5,781 bases of DNA from an uncultured Parabacteroides sp. (GTDB lineage: Bacteria > Bacteroidota > Bacteroidia > Bacteroidales > Tannerellaceae): contig CAAGLQ010000318.1 of assembly GCA_900770835.1 (NCBI GenBank), forward strand, positions 1 to 5,781, read 5' to 3'. The position numbers and the translations under genes were made by a program. This document shows, one piece after another, positions 1 through 5,469 of the stretch; position 1 is the first letter of the stretch; each line of letters begins with the position of its first letter. Below the pieces are notes generated by a model. The model saw only the letters and a program-made list of their open reading frames with translations. It ran no database searches and had not been told where the DNA came from.

Positions 1-24
1 ATCCAGTTTATCAATCTTCTCCAT
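1..24 (-). CDS. Probable Lrp/AsnC-family transcriptional regulator, N-terminal 8 codons only
   Basis: Read on the minus strand from position 24 to the window edge there is an open frame beginning ATG and encoding MEKIDKLD. This matches the usual opening of Bacteroidales Lrp/AsnC regulators, in which a Met-Glu-Lys-Ile-Asp start leads into a helix-turn-helix domain. A consensus -7 promoter element lies about 44 bases upstream (68-75), and the terminator of the preceding FKBP operon lies behind that, so a new transcription unit is expected here. Only eight residues are visible, so the family call rests on recall of a short motif and on the promoter position. It could be another protein with a similar start. 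Confidence 0.45.
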
Positions 25-67
25 GTTTTACACGTACTATATTTATAAGCTTTCAAATTTAATGTAT

Positions 68-75
68 CAAAAGTA
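68..75 (-). promoter_or_regulatory. Bacteroidota -7 promoter element for the leftward gene at 24
   Basis: The minus strand reads TACTTTTG, a full match to the TAnnTTTG consensus of the Bacteroidota primary sigma factor, 44 bases before the ATG at 24. No convincing -33 TTTG is visible at the expected distance. The element sits in the left half of an imperfect symmetric sequence (TCAAAA at 67-72, TTTTGA at 84-89). Such symmetry could be an operator, but this is inference. Confidence 0.5.
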
Positions 76-128
76 TGTATTATTTTTGAATGGGATAGCA
101 TAATGAAAGAAAAAAGTGCGATTTTAAT

Positions 129-173
129 AAAAAATAGCGGGCAAAACATGCTATTTAGCATATTTTGCCCGCT
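129..173 (-). terminator. Strong intrinsic terminator of the FKBP operon
   Basis: Arms 136-153 and 156-173 are complementary over 18 bp. The one non-Watson-Crick position (147/162) is a G-U pair in minus-strand RNA but a C-A mismatch in plus-strand RNA. The stem begins with a GC-rich AGCGGGC segment, the loop is about two to four bases, and the minus-strand RNA continues into a run of six U (positions 134 to 129). No U-run follows on the plus strand, so it terminates leftward transcription. It lies 35 bases past the stop codon of the lipoprotein FKBP gene. Confidence 0.9.
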
Positions 174-186
174 TATCCACTTATCC

Positions 187-202
187 AAGCAATCGTTTGC
201 TT
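187..202 (-). repeat. Small hairpin just after the FKBP lipoprotein stop codon
   Basis: AAGCAA (187-192) and TTGCTT (197-202) form a 6-bp inverted repeat with a 4-base loop, starting six bases past the stop codon. It has no U-run of its own and precedes the strong terminator at 129-173. It may be an accessory 3' end structure or chance. Confidence 0.25.
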
Positions 203-207
203 ACGAT

Positions 208-930
208 TTATTTTTTCGCATCAGCCTTGATTACCTCCAACAGCTCAACCTCGAACTTCAACACGCTGTTCGGCTTGATGTCTTGCCCTGCACCACGCTC
301 ACCGTATGCCAACTCAGAAGGAATCCAGAAAATGTATTTTGAACCGGCCGGCATGATCTGCAAGCCCTCTGTCCAACCCTTGATTACCTGGCTCACACCG
401 AACTCAGCCGGCTCACCCCGATCCACGGAGCTGTCAAACTTCGTGCCATCGAGCAATGTACCAGTATAGTGTACCTTCACACGATCCTCAGCGGTCGGCT
501 TCACGCCTGTACCCTCAGTGATCACCTGATATTGCAAGCCGCTCTCGGTCGTGATCACACCCTCTTTCGTTTTGTTCTCAGCCAAGAATTTCTCGCCTTC
601 CTCTTTTGATTTAGCTGCCTCACGAGCCTGAGCCTCTACGAAATAGGTTTGCAAATATTGTTGCGCCTCCTGCGGTGTCATTTTCATAGCCGCAGAATCG
701 CCCTTGATAGCCTGGATGAAACCAGCGATCAAATCGTCCACATTAGCCTCGCCACCAGGCAGGGTCTTCAAGTTCTCTTTGTAGCCAGCACCGGTACTGA
801 TACCAATCGCATAACTTGCGCTATCCACAGCGCTCTTCAAACTGGCGCTCTTGTGGGAACCACCACAAGAGGTGAATGTCGTGCCCATAGCCACAAGTGC
901 TACGGCAACCAAAACACTTACTTTCTTCAT
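208..930 (-). CDS. FKBP-type peptidyl-prolyl cis-trans isomerase, lipoprotein (FkpA/Mip-like)
   Basis: This 240-residue protein should catalyse cis-trans isomerisation of X-Pro bonds and act as a folding chaperone outside the inner membrane. Residues 1-21 form a signal peptide ending in a lipobox (FTSC) with lipidated Cys22. The next residues, GGSHKS, are not acidic, so surface export is not indicated. Residues about 32-128 match the helical FKBP_N dimerisation region, with a charged Ala/Glu/Lys-rich helix at about 98-120. Residues about 129-236 are the FKBP domain. All expected pocket residues are present: Tyr155, Phe165-Asp166, Phe177, Val182-Ile183, Trp186, Tyr209 and Phe226. It is the second gene of a minus-strand operon, 23 bp after its cytoplasmic paralogue, and ends at a strong terminator. 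The single Met at the signal peptide fixes the start. Confidence 0.93.
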   Translation of the reverse strand: MKKVSVLVAVALVAMGTTFTSCGGSHKSASLKSAVDSASYAIGISTGAGYKENLKTLPGGEANVDDLIAGFIQAIKGDSAAMKMTPQEAQQYLQTYFVEAQAREAAKSKEEGEKFLAENKTKEGVITTESGLQYQVITEGTGVKPTAEDRVKVHYTGTLLDGTKFDSSVDRGEPAEFGVSQVIKGWTEGLQIMPAGSKYIFWIPSELAYGERGAGQDIKPNSVLKFEVELLEVIKADAKK

Positions 931-953
931 CTTTGTTTCTTACCTTTATTATA

Positions 954-1541
954 TTACTTTACGATGTCTAACAATTCCACGTCGAAGATCAGGGTGCTGT
1001 TCGGCTCGATCACGTCGCCCGCCCCATGCTCGCCATACGCCAAGTTAGAAGGGATGAACAGGCGCCACTTTGAACCGACCGGCATCAGCTGCAACGCCTC
1101 AACCCAACCGGGAATCACCTGAGAGACGCCAAAAGTTGCCGGCTCACCACGCTGCACAGAGCTGTCAAACACTGTGCCGTTGATCAACGTACCGTGATAG
1201 TGACATTTCACCTTATCATTCGCCGACGGCTTCGCTCCGGTTCCTTTTTTCAAGATCTCATATTGCAACCCACTTGGCAACTCGACCACTCCCGCCTTAT
1301 GACGATTGATCTCCAAAAACTCCGCGCCTGCCTGTTTGTTGATCTCCAGACGCTCCTGCTGCAGTTTCATGAAATAGTCGTTGATAACCTGTTTTGCCTC
1401 CTCATAGCTGATAGCCGGTTGCTTCTCGCCCAAAACATCCTCCAAGCCTTTTACAAAGTCCTCGATCTGAAGTTGTTTGATGCCAGAGTTCTGGAAATTA
1501 TTTCCGATGCTTAACCCCAGCGCATAACTTACTTTGTCCAT
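954..1541 (-). CDS. fklB: FKBP-type peptidyl-prolyl cis-trans isomerase, cytoplasmic FklB-like
   Basis: The 195-residue product resembles E. coli FklB (FKBP22, about 206 residues): a helical FKBP_N region (about 1-88, opening with SYALGLSIG) followed by an FKBP domain (about 89-195). The rotamase pocket is intact: Tyr115, Phe125-Asp126, Phe137, Val142-Ile143, Trp146, Tyr169 and Phe186. There is no signal peptide or lipobox, so it should act in the cytoplasm as a dimeric prolyl isomerase/chaperone. The ATG at 1541 is preceded by an AGAAG-containing A-rich leader and by a consensus -7 element at 1569-1576. It is the first gene of a two-gene operon with the exported paralogue 23 bp downstream. 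The two share the same domain order and closely similar C-terminal halves, which indicates duplication with a change of cellular location. Confidence 0.92.
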   Translation of the reverse strand: MDKVSYALGLSIGNNFQNSGIKQLQIEDFVKGLEDVLGEKQPAISYEEAKQVINDYFMKLQQERLEINKQAGAEFLEINRHKAGVVELPSGLQYEILKKGTGAKPSANDKVKCHYHGTLINGTVFDSSVQRGEPATFGVSQVIPGWVEALQLMPVGSKWRLFIPSNLAYGEHGAGDVIEPNSTLIFDVELLDIVK

Positions 1542-1568
1542 ATTTTTCTTCTAACTGTTTATGAGCGA

Positions 1569-1576
1569 CAAAAGTA
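1569..1576 (-). promoter_or_regulatory. Bacteroidota -7 promoter element for the FKBP operon
   Basis: The minus strand reads TACTTTTG, a full match to TAnnTTTG, 27 bases upstream of the fklB ATG at 1541. The -33 region is weak. An AAAAG-N5-CTTTT palindrome (1570-1584) overlaps the element and might be an operator, though so short an AT-rich palindrome can be chance. The start of cobB diverges from the other end of the same 128-bp intergenic region. Confidence 0.55.
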
Positions 1577-1620
1577 ATGCTTTTCGGCATATAAAACAGT
1601 CTTTTCTCCGAAGAAAATCG

Positions 1621-1628
1621 TAACTTCG
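1621..1628 (+). promoter_or_regulatory. Possible -7 promoter element for cobB
   Basis: TAACTTCG differs from TAnnTTTG at one position and lies 41 bases before the cobB ATG. No -33 TTTG is evident. A short inverted repeat (TTTTCT at 1602-1607, AGAAAA at 1612-1617) sits immediately upstream, where the -33 element or an operator would be. The call rests mainly on position and the single-mismatch motif. Confidence 0.35.
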
Positions 1629-1669
1629 CCGCAAGGATTTCCTATAGTTCATATAAATAAAGGTAGAAA

Positions 1670-2359
1670 ATGAAAAAGTTAGTCGTACTTACAGGTGCCG
1701 GCATGAGTGCGGAGAGCGGCATCTCCACCTTCCGCGACTCAGACGGCCTTTGGATGAATTATCGTGTTGAGGATGTGGCGACTCCCGAGGGATTCATGAA
1801 AGATCCTCAGCTGGTGTTAGACTTTTACAACGCTCGCCGCAGAGAGGTGATGCAGACGAAACCCAATGCCGGCCATTTGGGTTTGGCGGCCTTGGAACCC
1901 TACTTTGACGTGCGCATCGTGACACAGAATATTGACAACCTGCACGAAAGGGCCGGCAGCACGAAGGTGCTTCATCTGCATGGCGAGGTGATGAAGGCCT
2001 GCACGATGCAAGATAAAGAGAAGACCTACGACCTTTCGCCCGAGCATCCAGACATTCACATCGGTGATAAAGACCCGCATGGCAATCAGTTACGTCCTTT
2101 CATCGTATGGTTTGGCGAAGCAGTACCTATGATTGATCTGGCCATTGACTGGATGCAAGAATCAGACATCGTGGTGGTGATTGGCACCTCGCTAAATGTC
2201 TATCCAGCCGCCGGATTGCTCAACTACGTACGCAACGGACAACCCATTTATCTGATTGATCCCAAAGAGGTCAAGACCTATCGAACAGACATCACCCATC
2301 TGCAAATGGGTGCCTCAGAAGGTGTGAAGAAACTGACCGAGATCCTATTGGGCAAATAG
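1670..2359 (+). CDS. cobB: NAD-dependent protein deacylase, CobB-type sirtuin
   Basis: This 229-residue sirtuin should remove acyl groups from lysine using NAD+, releasing nicotinamide and O-acyl-ADP-ribose. Visible motifs in order are GAGMSAESGI (9-18) with TFR (20-22) for NAD binding, TQNIDNLH (85-92), catalytic His104 in LHLHGE, RPFIVWFGE (142-150), GTSLNVYPA (172-180) and LIDP (195-198). Tyr53 and Arg56 in FYNARRR correspond to the Tyr-x-x-Arg pair that lets SIRT5 and E. coli CobB act on succinyl- and malonyl-lysine, so desuccinylase activity is likely (inference). The zinc-binding cysteines are absent: only Cys111 remains in the segment between HGE and RPF (107-141). The length is normal for a core-only bacterial sirtuin. 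The ATG at 1670 follows AAAGGTAG, a plausible ribosome binding site. The gene diverges from the FKBP operon and is followed by a 110-bp gap without a clear terminator. Confidence 0.93.
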   Translation: MKKLVVLTGAGMSAESGISTFRDSDGLWMNYRVEDVATPEGFMKDPQLVLDFYNARRREVMQTKPNAGHLGLAALEPYFDVRIVTQNIDNLHERAGSTKVLHLHGEVMKACTMQDKEKTYDLSPEHPDIHIGDKDPHGNQLRPFIVWFGEAVPMIDLAIDWMQESDIVVVIGTSLNVYPAAGLLNYVRNGQPIYLIDPKEVKTYRTDITHLQMGASEGVKKLTEILLGK

Positions 2360-2396
2360 CAATTACATAGTAGAATCTCAGAAAAGCTATCAAGCA

Positions 2397-2428
2397 TTAG
2401 GGCTTTATCCAAATCATTTGTATTTTTG
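2397..2428 (+). promoter_or_regulatory. Predicted promoter of the nhaC operon
   Basis: TATTTTTG at 2421-2428 fully matches the Bacteroidota -7 element TAnnTTTG. A one-mismatch -33 candidate, TTAG at 2397-2400, is 20 bases upstream, the expected spacing. Transcription would start near 2432 and give a leader of about 38 bases before the ATG at 2470. The -33/-7 spacer contains the left arm of the inverted repeat at 2403-2466, so a protein bound there would compete with RNA polymerase. Confidence 0.55.
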
Positions 2429-2466
2429 CCACCTAATTAACGCAAACAAATAGCATTTGGATAAAG
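2403..2466. repeat. Perfect 12-bp inverted repeat flanking the nhaC promoter and leader
   Basis: CTTTATCCAAAT (2403-2414) is the exact reverse complement of ATTTGGATAAAG (2455-2466), with 40 bases between them. Two more pairs (GG 2401-2402 with CC 2468-2469) can form around a one-base bulge at 2467. The right arm ends three bases before the nhaC start codon and contains the only Shine-Dalgarno-like GGATAAAG. The left arm lies between the predicted -33 and -7 elements. It could be a paired operator or an RNA stem made only by read-through from cobB. No similar repeat precedes the second nhaC gene. Confidence 0.75.
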
Positions 2467-2469
2467 TCC

Positions 2470-3942
2470 ATGACAGACAAATACGAAACTCCCTCGCTTT
2501 GGCTCTCCCTTTTGCCGGTAGCCACCTTAGTATGCCTTTTAGCAATCGCCATATACCTGTTTCAAGGGGATGCCTTGGGAGGTGCCAGCCAGATCGTCTT
2601 GCTGCTCGCCACCGGCCTCTGTGCGGCAATCGCCTACTTTCGCTGTGGAATACGTTGGGAAACCATCGAGGCACAAATAGCCAAAAACATCTACGGAATC
2701 GCTCCCTCCGTACTGATTTTGTTGTTAATCGGTACACTCTCCGGCAGCTGGATGATCAGTGGTGTGGTTCCCTCACTGATTTACTATGGTTTGCAAGTTA
2801 TGCAAACCGACTTTTTCCTGGTTGCCTGCTGTGCGCTTTGCAGCCTTGTATCGGTAATGACCGGTAGCTCTTGGACCACTATCGCCACCATTGGTATTGC
2901 TTTGGTGGGCATCGGCGAGGCACAAGGATTCTCCACCGGATGGATTGCCGGAGCGATCATCTCAGGCGCCTACTTTGGTGATAAGATGTCACCCCTCTCT
3001 GACACGACCGTATTAGCGGCCTCCGTGACCGACACCCCGCTTTTCTCGCATATCCGCTACATGATGCTGACCACTGTTCCCTCCATGGTAATCACCTTAG
3101 TCGTGTTCAGCATCGCCGGATTCTCCCGATCGGCCATCGACAGCGACCAGATCTTACGTTTCTCCACAGATCTGCAACAAAGTTTTCATATCACCCCCTG
3201 GCTTCTATTGATTCCGATTATGACAGGAATCCTTATTGCCAAGAAATTGCCTTCTATCGTAGTGCTCTTCCTCTCATCGTTGCTAGCCGGCGCTTTCGCC
3301 GTGATCTTCCAGCCACAACTGCTGCTCGACATTGCCGGAAGCAGCGAGGCTAACCTATTAGCCTACCTCCAAGGGCTGTTGATGACCTTCTACGACAGCA
3401 CCCAGATCGAAACAGGCAATGAGGCACTTAACAGTTTAGTATCTACCCGTGGCATGGTCGGAATGTTGAACACAATCTGGCTGATTATCTGCGCTATGTG
3501 TTTCGGTGGAGCGATGTCGGCCAGTGGCATGTTGAAAAGAATCACGCAACTTTTCCTGCGCTTTATGCGAGGTCGCACCAGCATGGTTGCCTCGACGGTT
3601 GTTTCCGGTCTCTCATTGAATCTCTGCACCGCAGATCAGTTCATCGCCATCATCCTAAACAGCGAGATGTTCAAAGAGGTCTATAAGCAACGAGGTTTTG
3701 AGAGCCGACTGTTGAGCCGCACCACGGAGGATGCTGTGACGGTGACCTCCGTCTTGATTCCTTGGACCACTTGTGGCATGACACAAGCGACTATTTTAGG
3801 TGTCTCCACGTGGACCTATTTCCCCTACTGCATCTTTAACTTGGTCAGTCCGCTGATGACGATTTTGATAGCTGCTACCGGTTATAAAATCAGACAAATC
3901 ACAGTTTCTACCGAAAACAGCACCGAAAAGCATGTTGAATAA
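2470..3942 (+). CDS. nhaC: NhaC-family Na+/H+ antiporter, first of a tandem pair
   Basis: The 490-residue integral membrane protein has about 11-12 hydrophobic segments (for example about 14-31, 39-57, 74-106, 116-149, 158-170, 196-217, 243-281, 327-355 and 437-472). Family signatures are TGSSWTTIATIGIA (131-144), GAYFGDKMSPLSDTT (166-180), TRGMVGMLNTIW (326-337), TADQF (387-391) and SRLLSRTTEDAV (412-423), with Asp178, Asp389 and Glu420-Asp421 as likely ion or substrate contacts. NhaC relatives exchange Na+ for H+, and some, such as MleN, couple this to organic acid exchange, so the substrate is open. The ATG at 2470 is supported by N-terminal alignment with its paralogue (MTDK/MTNQ). It starts a transport operon with that paralogue and an SDF symporter. 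Compared with the paralogue it has an extra acidic residue, Asp309, where the other has Gly. Confidence 0.9.
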   Translation: MTDKYETPSLWLSLLPVATLVCLLAIAIYLFQGDALGGASQIVLLLATGLCAAIAYFRCGIRWETIEAQIAKNIYGIAPSVLILLLIGTLSGSWMISGVVPSLIYYGLQVMQTDFFLVACCALCSLVSVMTGSSWTTIATIGIALVGIGEAQGFSTGWIAGAIISGAYFGDKMSPLSDTTVLAASVTDTPLFSHIRYMMLTTVPSMVITLVVFSIAGFSRSAIDSDQILRFSTDLQQSFHITPWLLLIPIMTGILIAKKLPSIVVLFLSSLLAGAFAVIFQPQLLLDIAGSSEANLLAYLQGLLMTFYDSTQIETGNEALNSLVSTRGMVGMLNTIWLIICAMCFGGAMSASGMLKRITQLFLRFMRGRTSMVASTVVSGLSLNLCTADQFIAIILNSEMFKEVYKQRGFESRLLSRTTEDAVTVTSVLIPWTTCGMTQATILGVSTWTYFPYCIFNLVSPLMTILIAATGYKIRQITVSTENSTEKHVE

Positions 3943-3953
3943 AGATTAATTCG

Positions 3954-3961
3954 TACTTTCG
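3954..3961 (+). promoter_or_regulatory. Possible internal -7 promoter element before the second nhaC
   Basis: TACTTTCG differs from TAnnTTTG at one position and lies 38 bases before the ATG at 4000, within the 57-bp gap between the two antiporter genes. The nearest TTG (3935-3937) is only 16 bases upstream, closer than the usual 19 or so. It would allow the second nhaC and the symporter to be expressed apart from the first gene. The gap shows no terminator hairpin, so co-transcription is equally possible. Confidence 0.35.
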
Positions 3962-3999
3962 TAGCAATTTATTTGTAACACCCCAAGTTGAATACACAA

Positions 4000-5469
4000 A
4001 TGACAAATCAAACAGGTAAACAACAACCCTCACCTCTACTCTCGTTAGTCCCCATCCTCGTTATGGTGATACTTCTGTTCCTTACGATCAGCACCTTTGG
4101 CAGTGATGCCCTCAGTGGCGGTAGTCAAGTCGTCCTGCTTACTACTACAGCCGTAGCTTCCTGTTTGGCGATGCTCTTCTGCAAGGTGCGTTGGAAGGTG
4201 ATTGAGGAGGCCATGTGTAACAATATCTTAGGGGTATCAACCGCTCTTATCATCCTGCTGCTCATAGGCGCGCTTTCCGGCGCATGGATGATCAGCGGCA
4301 TAGTGCCTACCTTAATTTATTATGGTATGCAGATCATTCATCCTAATTTCTTCTTAGCCTCCTGTTGCGTGATCTGCGCTGTGGTGTCAGTAATGACCGG
4401 TAGCTCCTGGACGACCATCGCCACTATCGGTATTGCTTTGATGGGTATCGGTGAAGCACAAGGATTCCCAACCGGCTGGGTGGCCGGAGCAATCATCAGT
4501 GGAGCCTACTTCGGCGATAAGATCTCCCCGCTGTCTGACACGACCGTGTTAGCCTCTTCCGTCACACACACACCGCTTTTTGACCACATTCGCTACATGA
4601 TGCTAACCACTGTTCCCTCCATAGCGATCACACTTCTGATCTTTATCGGCATGGGATTCACCCATGTGGCTTCCGACGCAACACAGATCGCCACATTCGC
4701 CGCTTCGCTGGACGAGACATTCCATATCTCTCTATGGTTATTAATTGTTCCTTTGGTAACAGGCATCCTGATCGCCAAAAAGGTGCCCTCCCTGATTACG
4801 CTTTTTATCTCCGCCGGATTGGCAGGTTGTTTCGCCCTCTTCTTTCAACCCAACCTGCTGATAGAGGTGGCCAGCAGCGCTTCACCAGAAGATACCTCGT
4901 TGTTCAAGGGACTATTCATGACCTTCTACGGCAGCACACAGATAGAGACAGGCAACACTGCCTTAAATGATTTAGTAGCGACTCGCGGCATGGCCGGCAT
5001 GATGAATACGATTTGGTTGATTATTTGCGCCATGTGTTTCGGTGGTGCCATGACAGCCAGTGGTATGCTGGAAAGCTTGACTTCCGTCTTCTTGCGTTGC
5101 ATGAAACGACGTGTCGGAATGATCGCCTCCACCGTCTGCTCTGGTCTTTTCCTCAACATTGTCACAGCCGATCAATACATCTCCATCATCTTGACAGGCA
5201 ATATGTTTAAGGATATTTACAAGCAGAAGGGCTATGAGAGCCGTCTGCTAAGCCGTACCACAGAGGATGCCGTAACAGTCACCTCCGTATTGGTGCCTTG
5301 GAACACTTGCGGCATGACGCAGGCAACCATCTTGGGCGTAGCGACATTGACCTACCTGCCCTATTGCTTCTTCAATTTGATCAGCCCATTAATGAGCATA
5401 ACCATGGCCGCTCTCGGCTATAAAATAAAACAACATCATGAAGAGAATCCGGATCTCACTACTCGGTAA
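4000..5469 (+). CDS. nhaC: NhaC-family Na+/H+ antiporter, second of a tandem pair
   Basis: The ATG at 4000 gives 489 residues and lines up with the start of the upstream paralogue. An in-frame TTG at 3988 would add four residues and cannot be excluded. Signatures shared with the first copy are TGSSWTTIATIGIA (133-146), GAYFGDKISPLSDTT (168-182), TRGMAGMMNTIW (328-339), TADQY (389-393) and SRLLSRTTEDAV (414-425). Hydrophobic segments follow the same pattern of about 11-12 helices. The copies are similar along their full length but differ at many synonymous sites, so the duplication is old. Notable differences from the first copy are Gly311 for Asp309 and Asn435 for Thr433 in the PW-x-TCG motif, which may reflect a different ion or substrate preference (inference). 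The 3' end overlaps the following symporter gene by 32 bp, suggesting translational coupling. Confidence 0.9.
   Translation: MTNQTGKQQPSPLLSLVPILVMVILLFLTISTFGSDALSGGSQVVLLTTTAVASCLAMLFCKVRWKVIEEAMCNNILGVSTALIILLLIGALSGAWMISGIVPTLIYYGMQIIHPNFFLASCCVICAVVSVMTGSSWTTIATIGIALMGIGEAQGFPTGWVAGAIISGAYFGDKISPLSDTTVLASSVTHTPLFDHIRYMMLTTVPSIAITLLIFIGMGFTHVASDATQIATFAASLDETFHISLWLLIVPLVTGILIAKKVPSLITLFISAGLAGCFALFFQPNLLIEVASSASPEDTSLFKGLFMTFYGSTQIETGNTALNDLVATRGMAGMMNTIWLIICAMCFGGAMTASGMLESLTSVFLRCMKRRVGMIASTVCSGLFLNIVTADQYISIILTGNMFKDIYKQKGYESRLLSRTTEDAVTVTSVLVPWNTCGMTQATILGVATLTYLPYCFFNLISPLMSITMAALGYKIKQHHEENPDLTTR

Noticed and set aside
103..342. Plus-strand open frame of 79 codons beginning near the antisense -7 element
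   Set aside because: It runs through the terminator hairpin and then antisense to the lipoprotein FKBP gene; the product has no recognisable family, and its latter part is explained by the coding pattern of the opposite strand.
649..1122. Plus-strand open frame of 157 codons
   Set aside because: It is antisense to both FKBP genes across their junction, has a composition typical of a shadow frame (Cys, His, Thr and Arg rich), and no ribosome binding site or family match.
2383..2406. Terminator for cobB (AAAGC 2383-2387 with GCTTT 2402-2406)
   Set aside because: The stem is only 5 bp with a 14-base loop, and no U-run follows.
2403..2466. Invertible promoter of the phase-variation type
   Set aside because: The promoter does lie between inverted repeats, but the 64-bp element is much smaller than known Bacteroidales invertible promoters, would remove the ribosome binding region, and no invertase gene is in the window. 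Kept only as a minor alternative.
2457..2867. Plus-strand open frame of 136 codons overlapping the start of the first nhaC
   Set aside because: It begins with TTG in another frame and lacks hydrophobic pattern or motifs, whereas the overlapping frame aligns from its start with the second NhaC.
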